From the NCBI GenBank assembly GCA_003833075.1, contig RIAY01000015.1:1-64000 (forward strand): a stretch of DNA of 64,000 nt. Reading direction: 5' to 3'. Numbering within the stretch: the stretch's first letter is position 1; every line of letters starts with the position of its first letter. The position numbers were made by a program, and so were the translations under genes. This document shows positions 41,397 to 51,378 of this stretch, piece by piece. A model generated the notes under the pieces. The model was not told where the DNA came from. It searched no databases and saw nothing but the letters and a program-made list of their open reading frames with translations. This DNA is from Muribaculaceae bacterium Isolate-036 (Harlan). Its GTDB lineage: Bacteria; Bacteroidota; Bacteroidia; Bacteroidales; Muribaculaceae.

Positions 41397-43679
41397 ATGG
41401 AAATACTGTTTCTTTGCGTAGTAATTTTTCTTTTCCTGCTGGCTGTGTTTGACCTGTCAGTAGGCGTGAGTAACGATGCTGTGAACTTCCTGAACTCAGC
41501 TATAGGGTCTAAGGCGGCATCTTTCAAAAGAGTCCTGATTGTCGCTTCCATCGGTGTTTTCATCGGTGCGGCGATGAGCAACGGTATGATGGAGATTGCC
41601 CGGCACGGAATTTTTCGTCCCGAGCATTTTTCGTTCTATGATCTTATCTGCATCTTCATGGCGGTAATGGTCACGGACATCATCCTTCTTGACGTGTTCA
41701 ACTCGTTGGGTATGCCGACATCGACAACCGTGTCAATGGTTTTCGAGCTGCTGGGTGCCACCTTTGTCGTTGCATTGATTAAAATGGCAGGCGGCATCGG
41801 TCTCGGTTTTGATGACTTGCTTAACACGGAGAAAGCCCTGTCGGTGATTCTCGGAATATTCCTGTCGGTGGCGATAGCCTTTTTCTTCGGAACGGTGGTG
41901 CAGTTCATATCCCGTATGGTGTTCTCGTTCAATTACCGGAGCAACCTGAAATGGAAGATAGGAATATTCGGTGGCATCTGCGCGACAGCTATTGTCTACT
42001 TCCTTCTGATCAAGGGGGCTAAAGATCTTTCTTTCATGACCCCTGAACTGAAAGCGTGGATAAAAAACAATACTGCGCTGATCATACTGTCCTGTTTCGC
42101 AGTTTTTACAGTGCTGATGCAACTGCTCCATGTCTGCAAAGTTAATGTGCTGAAAGTAATTGTGCTGATGGGTACATTCTCGCTTGCTGTGGCATTTGCA
42201 GGTAATGACCTTGTGAACTTCATAGGTGTTCCCTTGAGCGGACTGGCTTCATATCAGGATTTTATGGCTAACGGCGGAGGGGACTCCAAAGGTTTCCTTA
42301 TGGATTCACTTAACGGCCCGGCAAATACACCGATATATTTCCTCATCGGTGCCGGAGTCATAATGGTGGTGTCACTTGCAACGTCAAAAAAAGCCCGGAA
42401 TGTGGCCAAGACTGAAATCGGTCTCGGAAGCCAGCAGGGTGGCGATGAGATGTTTGGTTCATCCCGCATTGCCCGGCGGCTGGTAAGATGGACCTTATCA
42501 TTCCTTTCTTGGTTAAGGCGTGTCACACCCGCGAAAGTACGCCGTTGGTTCAACCATCGTTTTAATGTGGATGAGACCATTATGGATCAAGGTGCGGCTT
42601 TCGACCTCATACGCGGCTCTGTCAATCTGGTGCTTGCCGGAGCACTCATTGCCCTCGGCACCTCGCTGAAACTGCCCCTGTCAACCACTTTCGTAACATT
42701 TATGGTCGCTATGGGTACTTCTCTTGCCGATAGGGCATGGGGGCGTGAAAGTGCTGTGTTCCGCATCACCGGCGTGATTTCCGTAATCGGCGGTTGGTTT
42801 CTTACTGCGGGTGCGGCGTTTATCGGCGCAGGACTGATTGTCGCGGCAATGCACTATGGTGGTCAGTGGGTGATGCTTCTGTTGGCGGCTTTGACGATAT
42901 TCATAATCATCAACAGCAACCGGAGGTTCAGAAAGAAGACACAAGAAGATAACGGTGATGCACTGTTCCAGACTATAATATCCACTCAGGATAAAACACA
43001 GACATGGCCGTTGCTTATGATGTATATCACCGAGCAACAAGAGAAGTTCATGACCTATGCCGAGGAAAAATACCGGGATATAACATCGGCTTTCATAACT
43101 GAGAGCGCCGGGATTCTCGGCAAGACGGAATCGAGTCTCGCCCGCCAGAAGACCATACTTAAAAACGCCCGCCGTAAGGAAACTCTATGTCTGCGTCATT
43201 TGACACGCGAGATGGCGATAGAAAAAAGCACTTGGTTCTATCTCAGCAACAACTGCTGTATGGGCATACTTTACAACCTGCGCCGCATCAACGAGGTCTG
43301 CAAAGAGCATGTCGACAACAATTTCCTTCCTCTGCCACCCAAATATACTACTGAATACGAGATGATACGGACACAAATAAGTACACTGTTCAATGATACC
43401 GTCAAACTTATGGGGAGCGGGGATACTGATACGATAAGCACTCTTCGCCGACACTGTGACGAGATAAAGGATACTGTTTCCGACACATATCATCGTGTGC
43501 ATGACCAGCTCCGCGACGGAGACACATCGGCAATGGCGGTTCTGTATGTCTATGTCAATCTGCTTCAGGAAACGCAGGAAATGGTATCGTCAATAAGGAA
43601 ATATCTGCGGGCGTTTGCCAAGCTGCGCGACTCGGATTTCCGCACACGCCCTGCCAAAATCATGGTGCCCACAGTATAA
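41397..43679 (+). CDS. PiT-family inorganic phosphate transporter with C-terminal PhoU-like region
   Basis: 760 aa, long for PiT. The two PiT signature repeats are GVSNDAVNFLNSAIGSKAA near residue 25 and FAGNDLVNFIGVPLSG near 270, with about ten membrane segments; after about residue 520 comes a soluble helical region (KFMTYAEEKYRDITSAF, HDQLRDGDTSAM) resembling PhoU/DUF47. It imports phosphate (or metal phosphate) with H+ or Na+. The fused tail could sense or gate uptake. It follows the two-component genes by 264 bp. Confidence 0.9.
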   Translation: MEILFLCVVIFLFLLAVFDLSVGVSNDAVNFLNSAIGSKAASFKRVLIVASIGVFIGAAMSNGMMEIARHGIFRPEHFSFYDLICIFMAVMVTDIILLDVFNSLGMPTSTTVSMVFELLGATFVVALIKMAGGIGLGFDDLLNTEKALSVILGIFLSVAIAFFFGTVVQFISRMVFSFNYRSNLKWKIGIFGGICATAIVYFLLIKGAKDLSFMTPELKAWIKNNTALIILSCFAVFTVLMQLLHVCKVNVLKVIVLMGTFSLAVAFAGNDLVNFIGVPLSGLASYQDFMANGGGDSKGFLMDSLNGPANTPIYFLIGAGVIMVVSLATSKKARNVAKTEIGLGSQQGGDEMFGSSRIARRLVRWTLSFLSWLRRVTPAKVRRWFNHRFNVDETIMDQGAAFDLIRGSVNLVLAGALIALGTSLKLPLSTTFVTFMVAMGTSLADRAWGRESAVFRITGVISVIGGWFLTAGAAFIGAGLIVAAMHYGGQWVMLLLAALTIFIIINSNRRFRKKTQEDNGDALFQTIISTQDKTQTWPLLMMYITEQQEKFMTYAEEKYRDITSAFITESAGILGKTESSLARQKTILKNARRKETLCLRHLTREMAIEKSTWFYLSNNCCMGILYNLRRINEVCKEHVDNNFLPLPPKYTTEYEMIRTQISTLFNDTVKLMGSGDTDTISTLRRHCDEIKDTVSDTYHRVHDQLRDGDTSAMAVLYVYVNLLQETQEMVSSIRKYLRAFAKLRDSDFRTRPAKIMVPTV

Positions 43680-43711
43680 AGTCTAAGTAAAAAGGATTGT
43701 ACCAAAGGTTG

Positions 43712-43742
43712 AGATGGGAGTGCATATCTCCCATCTTTTTTA
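43712..43742 (+). terminator. intrinsic terminator after the PiT gene
   Basis: AGATGGGAG, seven bases, CTCCCATCT, then six T residues. Confidence 0.85.
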
Positions 43743-43767
43743 TGTCGTAATTGACTGAAAGATCTGA

Positions 43768-45471
43768 TCAGATGTTGTCAAGTCCTATTTCCATAATCTT
43801 TTCTTCAAACTCCTTACGGTTGTCAAGAGCTTTATTTCTTGTTTTGACTCTGTAGTTGTAGATAGTCGTGACCGAATACCTCAGGAATTGCGCTATTTTT
43901 GCGCTGTCAGTGATGCCGAGTCTGATGAGTGCGGTAATGCGTAATTCAGTGTTGAGCTGACCGTCTTTTTTTAGAACTATCTGTTCGTCAGGAGAAAGAA
44001 GTTTATTGAAATCTGCAACGAATGTAGGAAAGAGTTTTAGGAATGTCGAATCGAAATTGTGATAAAACGCTTTTAATTCCTCATCCGTAAGGTCAGTTGA
44101 TCCGAGGGCTTTCTTCAGTTCGTCGGTCTTGCCGGCGATGAAAAGCTTGTTAAGTGTTTTTCTGTAAGAATCATATTTCTCAATATATGTGGAACACAAT
44201 GTCATATACTGTGTTATATAAGCCTCTTTGATTTTTGAGTTTTCCGCAATGTCCTGATTGACCTCAGTCAGTTTCTTGTTGAGATCTACCAGTTCTTCGT
44301 TCAGTTGTTTCAGTTTTTTGTTGGTATCTGTGGCGATGCTATGCGCGTTTGAAGTCTTTTTCATCTGTTTCCACAGCCATAAAATGGCAATGCAAAGAAA
44401 TACGGCAAGAATGCTTATGATGACAATAAGGATCTGCTGTTTCCCCTTCTGATGTTGAATTTCATTTACGTAGACAGAATCGACAATCGGAAAGATGTCG
44501 TTTATCTCAAGTATCCTCTGACGTGAATTGCATTTTTTAGCGTCGCTCATGGCTATACTGAGAAATTTATGTGCATTGTCTATGTCTCCTTCCTCAAATA
44601 GCAGCAGAGCAAGCTGGCGGAGCGACATATATTCGCGTACAGATGCCTTCATATCCGCGATGGATGAAATCAGCAGATTCTCTTTCTGTTTTTCTTTATC
44701 GCCGAGTATCTGATATGAATGTGCAAGCGAATTTGCGCAAATCGCTCTCGTATGTATGGAATGCGAGTTGTCAGCAAGAAAATTTTCAAGAATCTCCACT
44801 GCTTTGCCGCTGTTTCCCATTCGATTGTATTTGTCTGCCATGTCCACTACATAAGAAACAGATGTCGGCTCGCTAAGCTTCAGCAAAGAGTCCTGGCACA
44901 TTTCGAATATTCCGCGATATTTCATTTTGTCCTCTTCTCTGATTGAGAAATCCATCAGATATGAAGCCACTGTTCTCTTGATATAAAAATAATATGAGCG
45001 GAGATAATCAGGCACAGTGTTGTAGGGTATTGAATCCGCAATTTCCAGAGCTTCCTTATACATTCCGATGCTGCCGAGAACATTTGCCGTGTTCAGTCTG
45101 GCGTTAGTCATGAATTCCTTGTTACCCGTTCTCGAAGCCAGAATCTCCCTATGACGGCAATAAGCGAAAGCCGAATCGGTGTTATATGGTCTGAATTCGT
45201 CAAGAAGGTCACCCATGGCGAGAAATCTTGCCTTATCGTCTGAAGCATTATAAAGAACCTTTCTCAGACTGTCCAGACGATTTTCTTTCTGAGAAATATA
45301 GATATCTCTGTTCAGAATGATTTTATGCAGTTCCGCCATCAGTGAGTCATTTTTGGAATTGGCGGAGGAGCTTGTGGCAATAGTCACAAGCAGGAAAGAA
45401 AACAGCCAGCGGATAATCAGATGGCGTTTCTTAAAAGTCCAAGGTAGTATTTTTTCGAAGGTCATACACAA
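43768..45471 (-). CDS. DUF6377 membrane-anchored transcriptional regulator
   Basis: 567 aa. A signal or anchor (RWLFSFLLVTIATSSS), a helical TPR-like sensor region (about 40-330), a membrane segment (ILIVIISILAVFLCIAILWLW), a coiled coil (LKQLNEELVDLNKKLTEVNQ) and a C-terminal LuxR-like HTH (RLGITDSAKIAQFLRYSVTTIYNYR). This is the DUF6377 arrangement common beside glycan-utilisation genes in Bacteroidales. It is divergent from the SusE/F-GH31 operon and probably controls it. Confidence 0.85.
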   Translation of the reverse strand: MCMTFEKILPWTFKKRHLIIRWLFSFLLVTIATSSSANSKNDSLMAELHKIILNRDIYISQKENRLDSLRKVLYNASDDKARFLAMGDLLDEFRPYNTDSAFAYCRHREILASRTGNKEFMTNARLNTANVLGSIGMYKEALEIADSIPYNTVPDYLRSYYFYIKRTVASYLMDFSIREEDKMKYRGIFEMCQDSLLKLSEPTSVSYVVDMADKYNRMGNSGKAVEILENFLADNSHSIHTRAICANSLAHSYQILGDKEKQKENLLISSIADMKASVREYMSLRQLALLLFEEGDIDNAHKFLSIAMSDAKKCNSRQRILEINDIFPIVDSVYVNEIQHQKGKQQILIVIISILAVFLCIAILWLWKQMKKTSNAHSIATDTNKKLKQLNEELVDLNKKLTEVNQDIAENSKIKEAYITQYMTLCSTYIEKYDSYRKTLNKLFIAGKTDELKKALGSTDLTDEELKAFYHNFDSTFLKLFPTFVADFNKLLSPDEQIVLKKDGQLNTELRITALIRLGITDSAKIAQFLRYSVTTIYNYRVKTRNKALDNRKEFEEKIMEIGLDNI

Positions 45472-45689
45472 ATTTACAAAAAAAATATCAAATAGGATAT
45501 GTTGTGATGTATCCGAGTAGCTGTTTTTGCATCCAATGCCCGCTGTCGTCTTTTTATATGCATCACGGAGTGGTTTGCATTACTACTATAAATTGAAATG
45601 TTGAGATAATTATAATGCTGACTATCAATATGCTGGTATTTTGAAAATATATTTGGAACTACTTTTTAACTACTAATCTGTTTCGGCTG

Positions 45690-45720
45690 TTTAAATAATG
45701 AATATCGCACTCTATCTTTG
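45690..45720 (+). promoter_or_regulatory. promoter of the SusE/F-GH31 operon
   Basis: TTTA (45690-45693), 19 bp, then TATCTTTG (45713-45720), a good Bacteroidota promoter about 200 bp before the first ATG. Confidence 0.6.
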
Positions 45721-45740
45721 TGGCTGGGATTTCATGTGCG

Positions 45741-45850
45741 CAATTGAATCTGACAGGAGATCCTGAGATGATTTCGCGATTTTGAAGAAGGAGCATGGCG
45801 GGCTATGTGACTGATGTGAAATCAAGAAAGCATCCGGAAGATTCAAAATT
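45741..45850. repeat. diverged member of the MITE-like family
   Basis: Shares the core GGAGCATRGCGGGCTATGTG with the two long copies and has its own imperfect end pairing (CAATTGAATCT with AGATTCAAAATT) and inner arms (TGATTTC with GAAATCA; CTGAGATG with CATCCGGAAG partly). The ends differ from the 186-bp copies, so it is a distinct subfamily, here in a leader region. Confidence 0.5.
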
Positions 45851-45922
45851 TAAACAAGCACTGTATTTACTATATAAGCTAATTTTCAATACTTACCTAC
45901 ACCATTTTAAACTAATCTAAAA

Positions 45923-46816
45923 ATGAAACTTATGTTTAATTTTTCCAAAACAGCAGCTACGGCTTTTGTAGTGATGGCATCGGCTTTCGGTGTCTCGGCA
46001 GCAGATCATCTGACAATAATAGGCAGTGCCACGCCTGATTCGTGGAATATAAAATACGGGCTTCTTATGGTTCAGGATGCCGACAATGAGAATGTCTTCA
46101 CTTATATGGGCTATCTCAAGGCTGATGAAGAATTCAAGTTTACGTCGGGAAAGAATTTTGATAATCCGAATCTGGAATATCGCAATGAATCAACCGATGC
46201 TTATGATGTGTCAAAACTCGTTCAAGGCGGGCAGGATAACAAATTCAAGGTTCGTGAGAGTGCCAATTATAAGGTGGTTTGCAATCTGGCTGACATGACG
46301 GTATCTGTGACAAAAGCAGCTTATCAGGATAATCCCGTGCGTTTCAACGCTCTTTATATAGTAGGCGATGCCGGCAGCGGCGGCTGGGAGATTACCGATG
46401 CTCCGGCAATGGTCTGGGGCGGTGAGGAAGACCCGTTCAAATTCACTTATAACGAAGAAATGAAAAAGGGTGAGTTTAAAATAGATGCCAACCGTTACAA
46501 CGGTTCATGGGATGGACCCTGGTTCTGGGCAGGTCTTGACGGTGACGGCAATATAGATTATGATAAAATCACCACAGACGGCAATGGAGACAGAAAATGG
46601 CAGATTCCTGAAGATGGCAGATATAATATCGAGATAGATCTTCTCAATAACACGGTTTCCATCACTAAAGCCGGAAACAGCGGAGTGGCAGATATTGAAG
46701 CCGAATTCGAAGGAACACCTGTTTACTATAACCTGCAGGGTGTGGTTGTGACCAATCCCTCCAACGGAATATTCATCAGGAAAACCGGAAACAGATTCAC
46801 TAAAGTAAGATTATAA
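45923..46816 (+). CDS. SusE/SusF-like secreted carbohydrate-binding protein
   Basis: 297 aa with a signal peptide (AFVVMASAFGVSAAD). Two beta-sandwich modules follow: about 25-135 (LTIIGSATPDSW, EFKFTSGKN, NYKVVCNLADMTVSVTKA) and about 140-255 (ALYIVGDAGSGGWEI, YNIEIDLLNNTVSITKAG), the pattern of SusE/F starch-binding modules. A short C-terminal sorting-type domain ends it. No Cys at the signal end, so it is not an obvious lipoprotein. First gene of the glycan operon. Confidence 0.82.
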   Translation: MKLMFNFSKTAATAFVVMASAFGVSAADHLTIIGSATPDSWNIKYGLLMVQDADNENVFTYMGYLKADEEFKFTSGKNFDNPNLEYRNESTDAYDVSKLVQGGQDNKFKVRESANYKVVCNLADMTVSVTKAAYQDNPVRFNALYIVGDAGSGGWEITDAPAMVWGGEEDPFKFTYNEEMKKGEFKIDANRYNGSWDGPWFWAGLDGDGNIDYDKITTDGNGDRKWQIPEDGRYNIEIDLLNNTVSITKAGNSGVADIEAEFEGTPVYYNLQGVVVTNPSNGIFIRKTGNRFTKVRL

Positions 46817-46904
46817 AATTTTAAATCCATTCCGGGAAACATTACCGGTTGATTCCGACAGAGTCCTGTCGTTTCCCGGAATGGATTATGCATACTGACA
46901 TATC

Positions 46905-49499
46905 ATGAGAATTAAAACACTTGTATTTGCTGTTTTGTCATTTGTCTTTTCAGGGACTATGACATTATGGGGTGAGAATAATCCGCAAGCCAATCCTGAA
47001 GCCGTGGTTACAAGCGGCAAGGCAAGGTTTACGGTATTGACTCCGGAAATGATAAGAATAGAATACAGCGACAAAGGCTTTTTTGAAGACAGAGCCACAT
47101 TCACGGTTGTAAACCGTAATCTCGCTGTGCCTCATTACTCCAAATCGGAAGATGCGACATTTATTTATATAGAGACAGACAAATTGAAGCTGAAATATCG
47201 CAAGGGAACGAACCCACGTACTCTTCCCCCTTCATCTTCAAATCTTTCAATCACGCTGAATCATAACGGACGCGAAGTTTTATGGTATCCCGGAAAGCCC
47301 GATCCACTTAACCTGAAGGGAACATGCCGTACCCTTGACGGCAGCAACGGACAAAACAAGCGGTCTGAAATGGAAGACGGTCTAATTTCACGTTCCGGGT
47401 GGGCAGTGATAGAGGATTCCTGGACATCGTCAAGAAGTGACGGCAGTCGTTCGTTCGCATTCGAGCCGGAGACGGAGCTGGGCTACGACTGGTGGGCAGA
47501 GCGGAAGGACCCTCATGCGCTTGATATCTATTTCCTGGGTTATGGCAGCAACTATAAGAAGGCGTTGTCTGATTATACGCAGATCGCCGGCAAGATTCCA
47601 TTGCCGCCTTCATATGTGTTCGGTTACTGGTATAGCAAATATTCTTCATATTCGGCAGATGACTATCGTGAGATAATGAACGACCTCTCATCCAACAATA
47701 TTCCGACGGATGTGATGATTCTTGACATGGACTGGCATTGGAACGGCAGCGAGGGAAGTATGTCCGGAGGTCGCGGAGGCTGGACAGGATGGTCGTGGAA
47801 CACAAATCTGATCCCCGATCCCAAAGGTCTTTTGAAAGAAATGCATGACCGCAATTTCAAGGTAGCTCTAAATCTTCATCCTGCCGATGGTGTAAGCAGT
47901 CAGGAATCGCCTGAGTTTTTTACAGCTATGAATGAATTTCTTCGCGGAAAATATGATGTTAATGGATCTGGAGGTAAAGTTATACCCTGGTATCTTGACT
48001 ATCCCGACTTTACCGATTCTTTCTTCAGCACTATAATCAGAGAGCATGAAGGAGAGGGTGTAGACTTCTGGTGGCTTGACTGGCAGCAGCACCTTACGAG
48101 TCCCTATACAAGCGGTCTCGGACAGACATTCTGGTGCAACCATGTATTCTACAATGATATGGCAACCAACCGCCCTGACCGTCGCCCTGTAATATTCCAT
48201 CGTTGGGGTGGTCTCGGGAGTCATCGCTATCAGATCGGGTTCTCAGGCGACGCGCTTATCAATTTTCCGACACTCGCATTCCAGCCCTATTTCACATCTA
48301 CAGCATCGAATGTAGGTTATGGCTATTGGGGTCATGACCTCGGCGGTCATGCCTTTACAGATGAAAAGACGGTCAATGACCCGGAACTTGTGCTCAGATG
48401 GGTTCAGTTCGGTGTGTTTACTCCGATATTCAGAACACATGCAACCAACGATTCCCGCATAGAGCGCCGCTTATGGAAGTTCCCCAATTTCCCTGACCTG
48501 CTTGATGCTGTCAGACTCAGATACACATTGTTCCCGTATATCTATACTATGGCTCGTGAGGCATATGACACAGGAATCTCCATGTGTCGTCCGCTCTATT
48601 ATGAGTATCCTGACATGGAGGAGGCTTATTCATTCGACGGAGAATATTTCTTCGGAAATGATATTCTTGTGGCACCTGTGACGGAGGCATCCAAAAATGG
48701 TGTGAGCCCGAAGACAATCTGGTTTCCCGAAGGAAACTGGTGGAGTGTGGCTACAAACCAGCTGATAGAGGGACCGTGCACGATGACGATGAATTTCTCA
48801 TCTACGGATATTCCATATTTCTACCGACAAGGATCAATTGTTCCCCTCAATCCGGCTTCGGTCAAAAACGTTACCGAACGTCCCGGACATATGATATTCG
48901 ATGCAGTGGCAGGCAAAGAGGGGAAAGGCAGTCTTTATGAGGATGCCGGCGACAACAATGATTATGACACGGCGTTTGCCACAACTTCATTAACACAGAC
49001 ATCGGATGGAAACACCCACGTGTATACCATACATCCCCGGGTTGGAGTTGTCGATGGACTGCCTGCGTCCCGGTCATATACTCTAAGAATCTTCAATATT
49101 GGAACACCTGAAGCGGTTTCGGTAAACGGAAGTCCCTCTTCCCGATTCAGCTATATAGCCGAGAAGAAGTGCGCAGTAGTGGAGATTCCCGAAGGGTTGT
49201 GCTCATCTGCTGTCACAGTGGAGATTCGGGAATCTGCATCCGGAGTTGCGGATGTCGCCGTGTCTTCTCCAAGAGTTTTCTACGACAAGGCATCGGATAC
49301 GTTGACTGCGGAATTCGGGCAGACCAGAAAAAATGTAGAGCTTGCGATGTTCGATCTGACAGGAATGGAATGTCTGAGTCAGAAATATCAGAATATCTCC
49401 GGTTTCTCGGAAAAATTGTCAATGCTTTCTTCTCCCCGGCTGTATGTCTGCAAGATAACAGCCGACAGTCAGGTGGCAATCGAAAAGATTTTCAAATAG
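46905..49499 (+). CDS. glycoside hydrolase family 31 (alpha-glucosidase/alpha-xylosidase type)
   Basis: 864 aa, exported. An N-terminal beta-sandwich, then the TIM barrel with MILDMDWHWNG, the nucleophile Asp392 in FWWLDWQQH, acid/base Asp449 in IGFSGDA, and YWGHDLGGH. After the distal beta domains it ends with a sorting-type domain (LAMFDLTGMECLS, RLYVCKITAD). GH31 enzymes release alpha-linked glucose or xylose; substrate not decidable. Followed by a SusE/F-like gene after 3 bp. Confidence 0.92.
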   Translation: MRIKTLVFAVLSFVFSGTMTLWGENNPQANPEAVVTSGKARFTVLTPEMIRIEYSDKGFFEDRATFTVVNRNLAVPHYSKSEDATFIYIETDKLKLKYRKGTNPRTLPPSSSNLSITLNHNGREVLWYPGKPDPLNLKGTCRTLDGSNGQNKRSEMEDGLISRSGWAVIEDSWTSSRSDGSRSFAFEPETELGYDWWAERKDPHALDIYFLGYGSNYKKALSDYTQIAGKIPLPPSYVFGYWYSKYSSYSADDYREIMNDLSSNNIPTDVMILDMDWHWNGSEGSMSGGRGGWTGWSWNTNLIPDPKGLLKEMHDRNFKVALNLHPADGVSSQESPEFFTAMNEFLRGKYDVNGSGGKVIPWYLDYPDFTDSFFSTIIREHEGEGVDFWWLDWQQHLTSPYTSGLGQTFWCNHVFYNDMATNRPDRRPVIFHRWGGLGSHRYQIGFSGDALINFPTLAFQPYFTSTASNVGYGYWGHDLGGHAFTDEKTVNDPELVLRWVQFGVFTPIFRTHATNDSRIERRLWKFPNFPDLLDAVRLRYTLFPYIYTMAREAYDTGISMCRPLYYEYPDMEEAYSFDGEYFFGNDILVAPVTEASKNGVSPKTIWFPEGNWWSVATNQLIEGPCTMTMNFSSTDIPYFYRQGSIVPLNPASVKNVTERPGHMIFDAVAGKEGKGSLYEDAGDNNDYDTAFATTSLTQTSDGNTHVYTIHPRVGVVDGLPASRSYTLRIFNIGTPEAVSVNGSPSSRFSYIAEKKCAVVEIPEGLCSSAVTVEIRESASGVADVAVSSPRVFYDKASDTLTAEFGQTRKNVELAMFDLTGMECLSQKYQNISGFSEKLSMLSSPRLYVCKITADSQVAIEKIFK

Positions 49500-49502
49500 A
49501 AT

Positions 49503-50891
49503 ATGACCATGAACAAACTGATATCATTGCTGGCAGCTTTCGTTTTCAGCCTGTCGGCGTTTGCCGGCATGTCCAACTCCATAGAATATACGCGTGTGAA
49601 CATAGTAGGTCCCGCCGTCAAAGGGGGATGGGATTACAACGCCACACCGATGAGTAAGATCGGCTACGGTGTATTTACATGGACCGGGACACTCAAAGGT
49701 GGCGAGCAGTTCAAATTTATGAATTCAAATGACGGATGGAACAAGCATATTGTCGCGACTTCAAAAGACGAGATTCTTAAAGAGGGAGAGATTCATCATC
49801 TTGACTTCTACGCCAATAAGGCTCTTCCTGACATGCTCGACAATAAATTCATTGTTCTTGAGACCGGAGAATACAATCTGATTGTAGACCTTATGAGCAT
49901 GAGTGTGTGTCTGAAGAAAGCCGGTGCGGCTGTGGACTATCCCCAAAAGTATTATGCCACCGGATCTGCGCTCGATGACAAAGTGATAGAGCTCACAAGG
50001 ATCGGGGATTTTGAATTCAAGCAGGCTCTGACGTGCAAGGCAGGGAATGTTATTCTTATGGATACACCTGTAAGGGGTGGGAATACAAGATATTTCATAC
50101 CGGTGTTTGAGGATGTCGATTTGTCTTTTGGCAAAGGTTACAGTTCAACGCTGGGCGTGACTTCTGATTCCGATACCCGAGGATGGAGTGTTACGGTTCC
50201 GGGTGATTATATGATCTACATTTCGTGTGACAGCCATAATTATTCAGGTCGTAAGTATCAGCCGCGTAAATATCTCTATATCGTGGGTGGTTGCTGCGAG
50301 GTGTCCTGGAATTATGATGACGGCAGCAACAATTGTTTCTTCCCCAATCCTGAGAAACCTGATGAGCTGGTATGGGAGGGGGAACTCAGAATAGGCTGGA
50401 AAGGCAACACCGAGCCTGATAGATTCAAGATTCTTACAGAGAAGAGCTGGACTGACGAGACCTATCATCCCTACATCGGTGATACGGATGCCGAAGGCAC
50501 AACCTATATACGCACTACCGACGGCGGTGACACCAAATGGCGCATAACAAGAGACGGTTATTACAGAATTACCGCCAATACCAGAACCGAAACGCTTACT
50601 ACGGAATATCTTTCATCAACGCCGCCGGATATGTCTTGTGAGACAATGGGCACGGCAGGTGTGGAATCAGCAGATACTGACGGAGTCAGGCTGGTCTGCG
50701 GAAACAGCTGCGTTGAATTATTGTTGTCTCCTGAACCTCTGGATGTGAGAGTCTATGACTATTCCGGAATGACGGTGGAAAAACGGAACAATATTACAAC
50801 AGGAGTGGTAGCCGACGGGTTGTCGGAGGGAATATACCTTGTTTCTCTCAGAGGCAAGACAATCAACCAAACATATAAAGTGAAAATCTGA
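49503..50891 (+). CDS. SusE/SusF-like multi-module secreted protein
   Basis: 462 aa with a signal peptide. Three modules of the SusE/F type are suggested by repeated FKF / NLIVDLMSMSVCLKKAG / YRITANTRTETLTTEYL elements (about 28-140, 148-250, 255-380). The C-terminal sorting-type domain ends LRGKTINQTYKVKI. Likely binds glycan fragments for the neighbouring GH31. Confidence 0.75.
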   Translation: MTMNKLISLLAAFVFSLSAFAGMSNSIEYTRVNIVGPAVKGGWDYNATPMSKIGYGVFTWTGTLKGGEQFKFMNSNDGWNKHIVATSKDEILKEGEIHHLDFYANKALPDMLDNKFIVLETGEYNLIVDLMSMSVCLKKAGAAVDYPQKYYATGSALDDKVIELTRIGDFEFKQALTCKAGNVILMDTPVRGGNTRYFIPVFEDVDLSFGKGYSSTLGVTSDSDTRGWSVTVPGDYMIYISCDSHNYSGRKYQPRKYLYIVGGCCEVSWNYDDGSNNCFFPNPEKPDELVWEGELRIGWKGNTEPDRFKILTEKSWTDETYHPYIGDTDAEGTTYIRTTDGGDTKWRITRDGYYRITANTRTETLTTEYLSSTPPDMSCETMGTAGVESADTDGVRLVCGNSCVELLLSPEPLDVRVYDYSGMTVEKRNNITTGVVADGLSEGIYLVSLRGKTINQTYKVKI

Positions 50892-50892
50892 T

Positions 50893-51378
50893 ATGAGACA
50901 TAACATATTTATTTATATGCTTGCAGGAATCGGATTGCTCTCGGCTCCGCATTCGGCTGCAAGAGATGTGTATGCATATTCTCCTGATGGCGTGTCAATA
51001 GGCGGCGCAAAGGAGGTCAGCCGCATTGAATTCGACAAATCAGGCAGAATAGTGCTGGTGCCGGAGAAGGGAGAGTGTGTCGACATTGATATTTCGAGGT
51101 TTGCTTATCTTACGTTCAGACCGGAGGAATCAAGCGGGATCGGATCTATAGGAAAGACGGAAGGAATCACAACAGTCTTTTCTGGAGATGTGTTCACAGT
51201 GACAAGTGAATCCGTGATAACAGAAATCCGCGTCTATGATGTGCTCGGAGAAATGACAAATCACTGCGTGCCTGCCTCTTGTTCGGCAACAGTGACGGTA
51301 AGCACTCCCGGACTTAATATAGTGACGGTTAAAACCGGCGGAATCACAAGAACGTATAAAATCATAAGAAAACAATGA
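50893..51378 (+). CDS. small secreted protein with sorting-type C-terminus
   Basis: 161 aa. Signal peptide (MLAGIGLLSAPHSAA), a small beta region (YSPDGVSIGGAKEVSRIEF) like the one at the N-terminus of the next gene's product, and a sorting-type domain (ITEIRVYDVLGEMTNH). It begins 1 bp after the previous stop and overlaps the next start by ATGA. Function unknown. Confidence 0.65.
   Translation: MRHNIFIYMLAGIGLLSAPHSAARDVYAYSPDGVSIGGAKEVSRIEFDKSGRIVLVPEKGECVDIDISRFAYLTFRPEESSGIGSIGKTEGITTVFSGDVFTVTSESVITEIRVYDVLGEMTNHCVPASCSATVTVSTPGLNIVTVKTGGITRTYKIIRKQ

Larger units (their letters stand above)
45472..45922. other. divergent intergenic region with promoter and MITE-related element
   Basis: No gene is seen. 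The stretch carries the promoter at 45690-45720 for the rightward operon and a diverged relative of the MITE-like family at 45741-45850 inside the presumed 200-nt leader. Confidence 0.6.
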
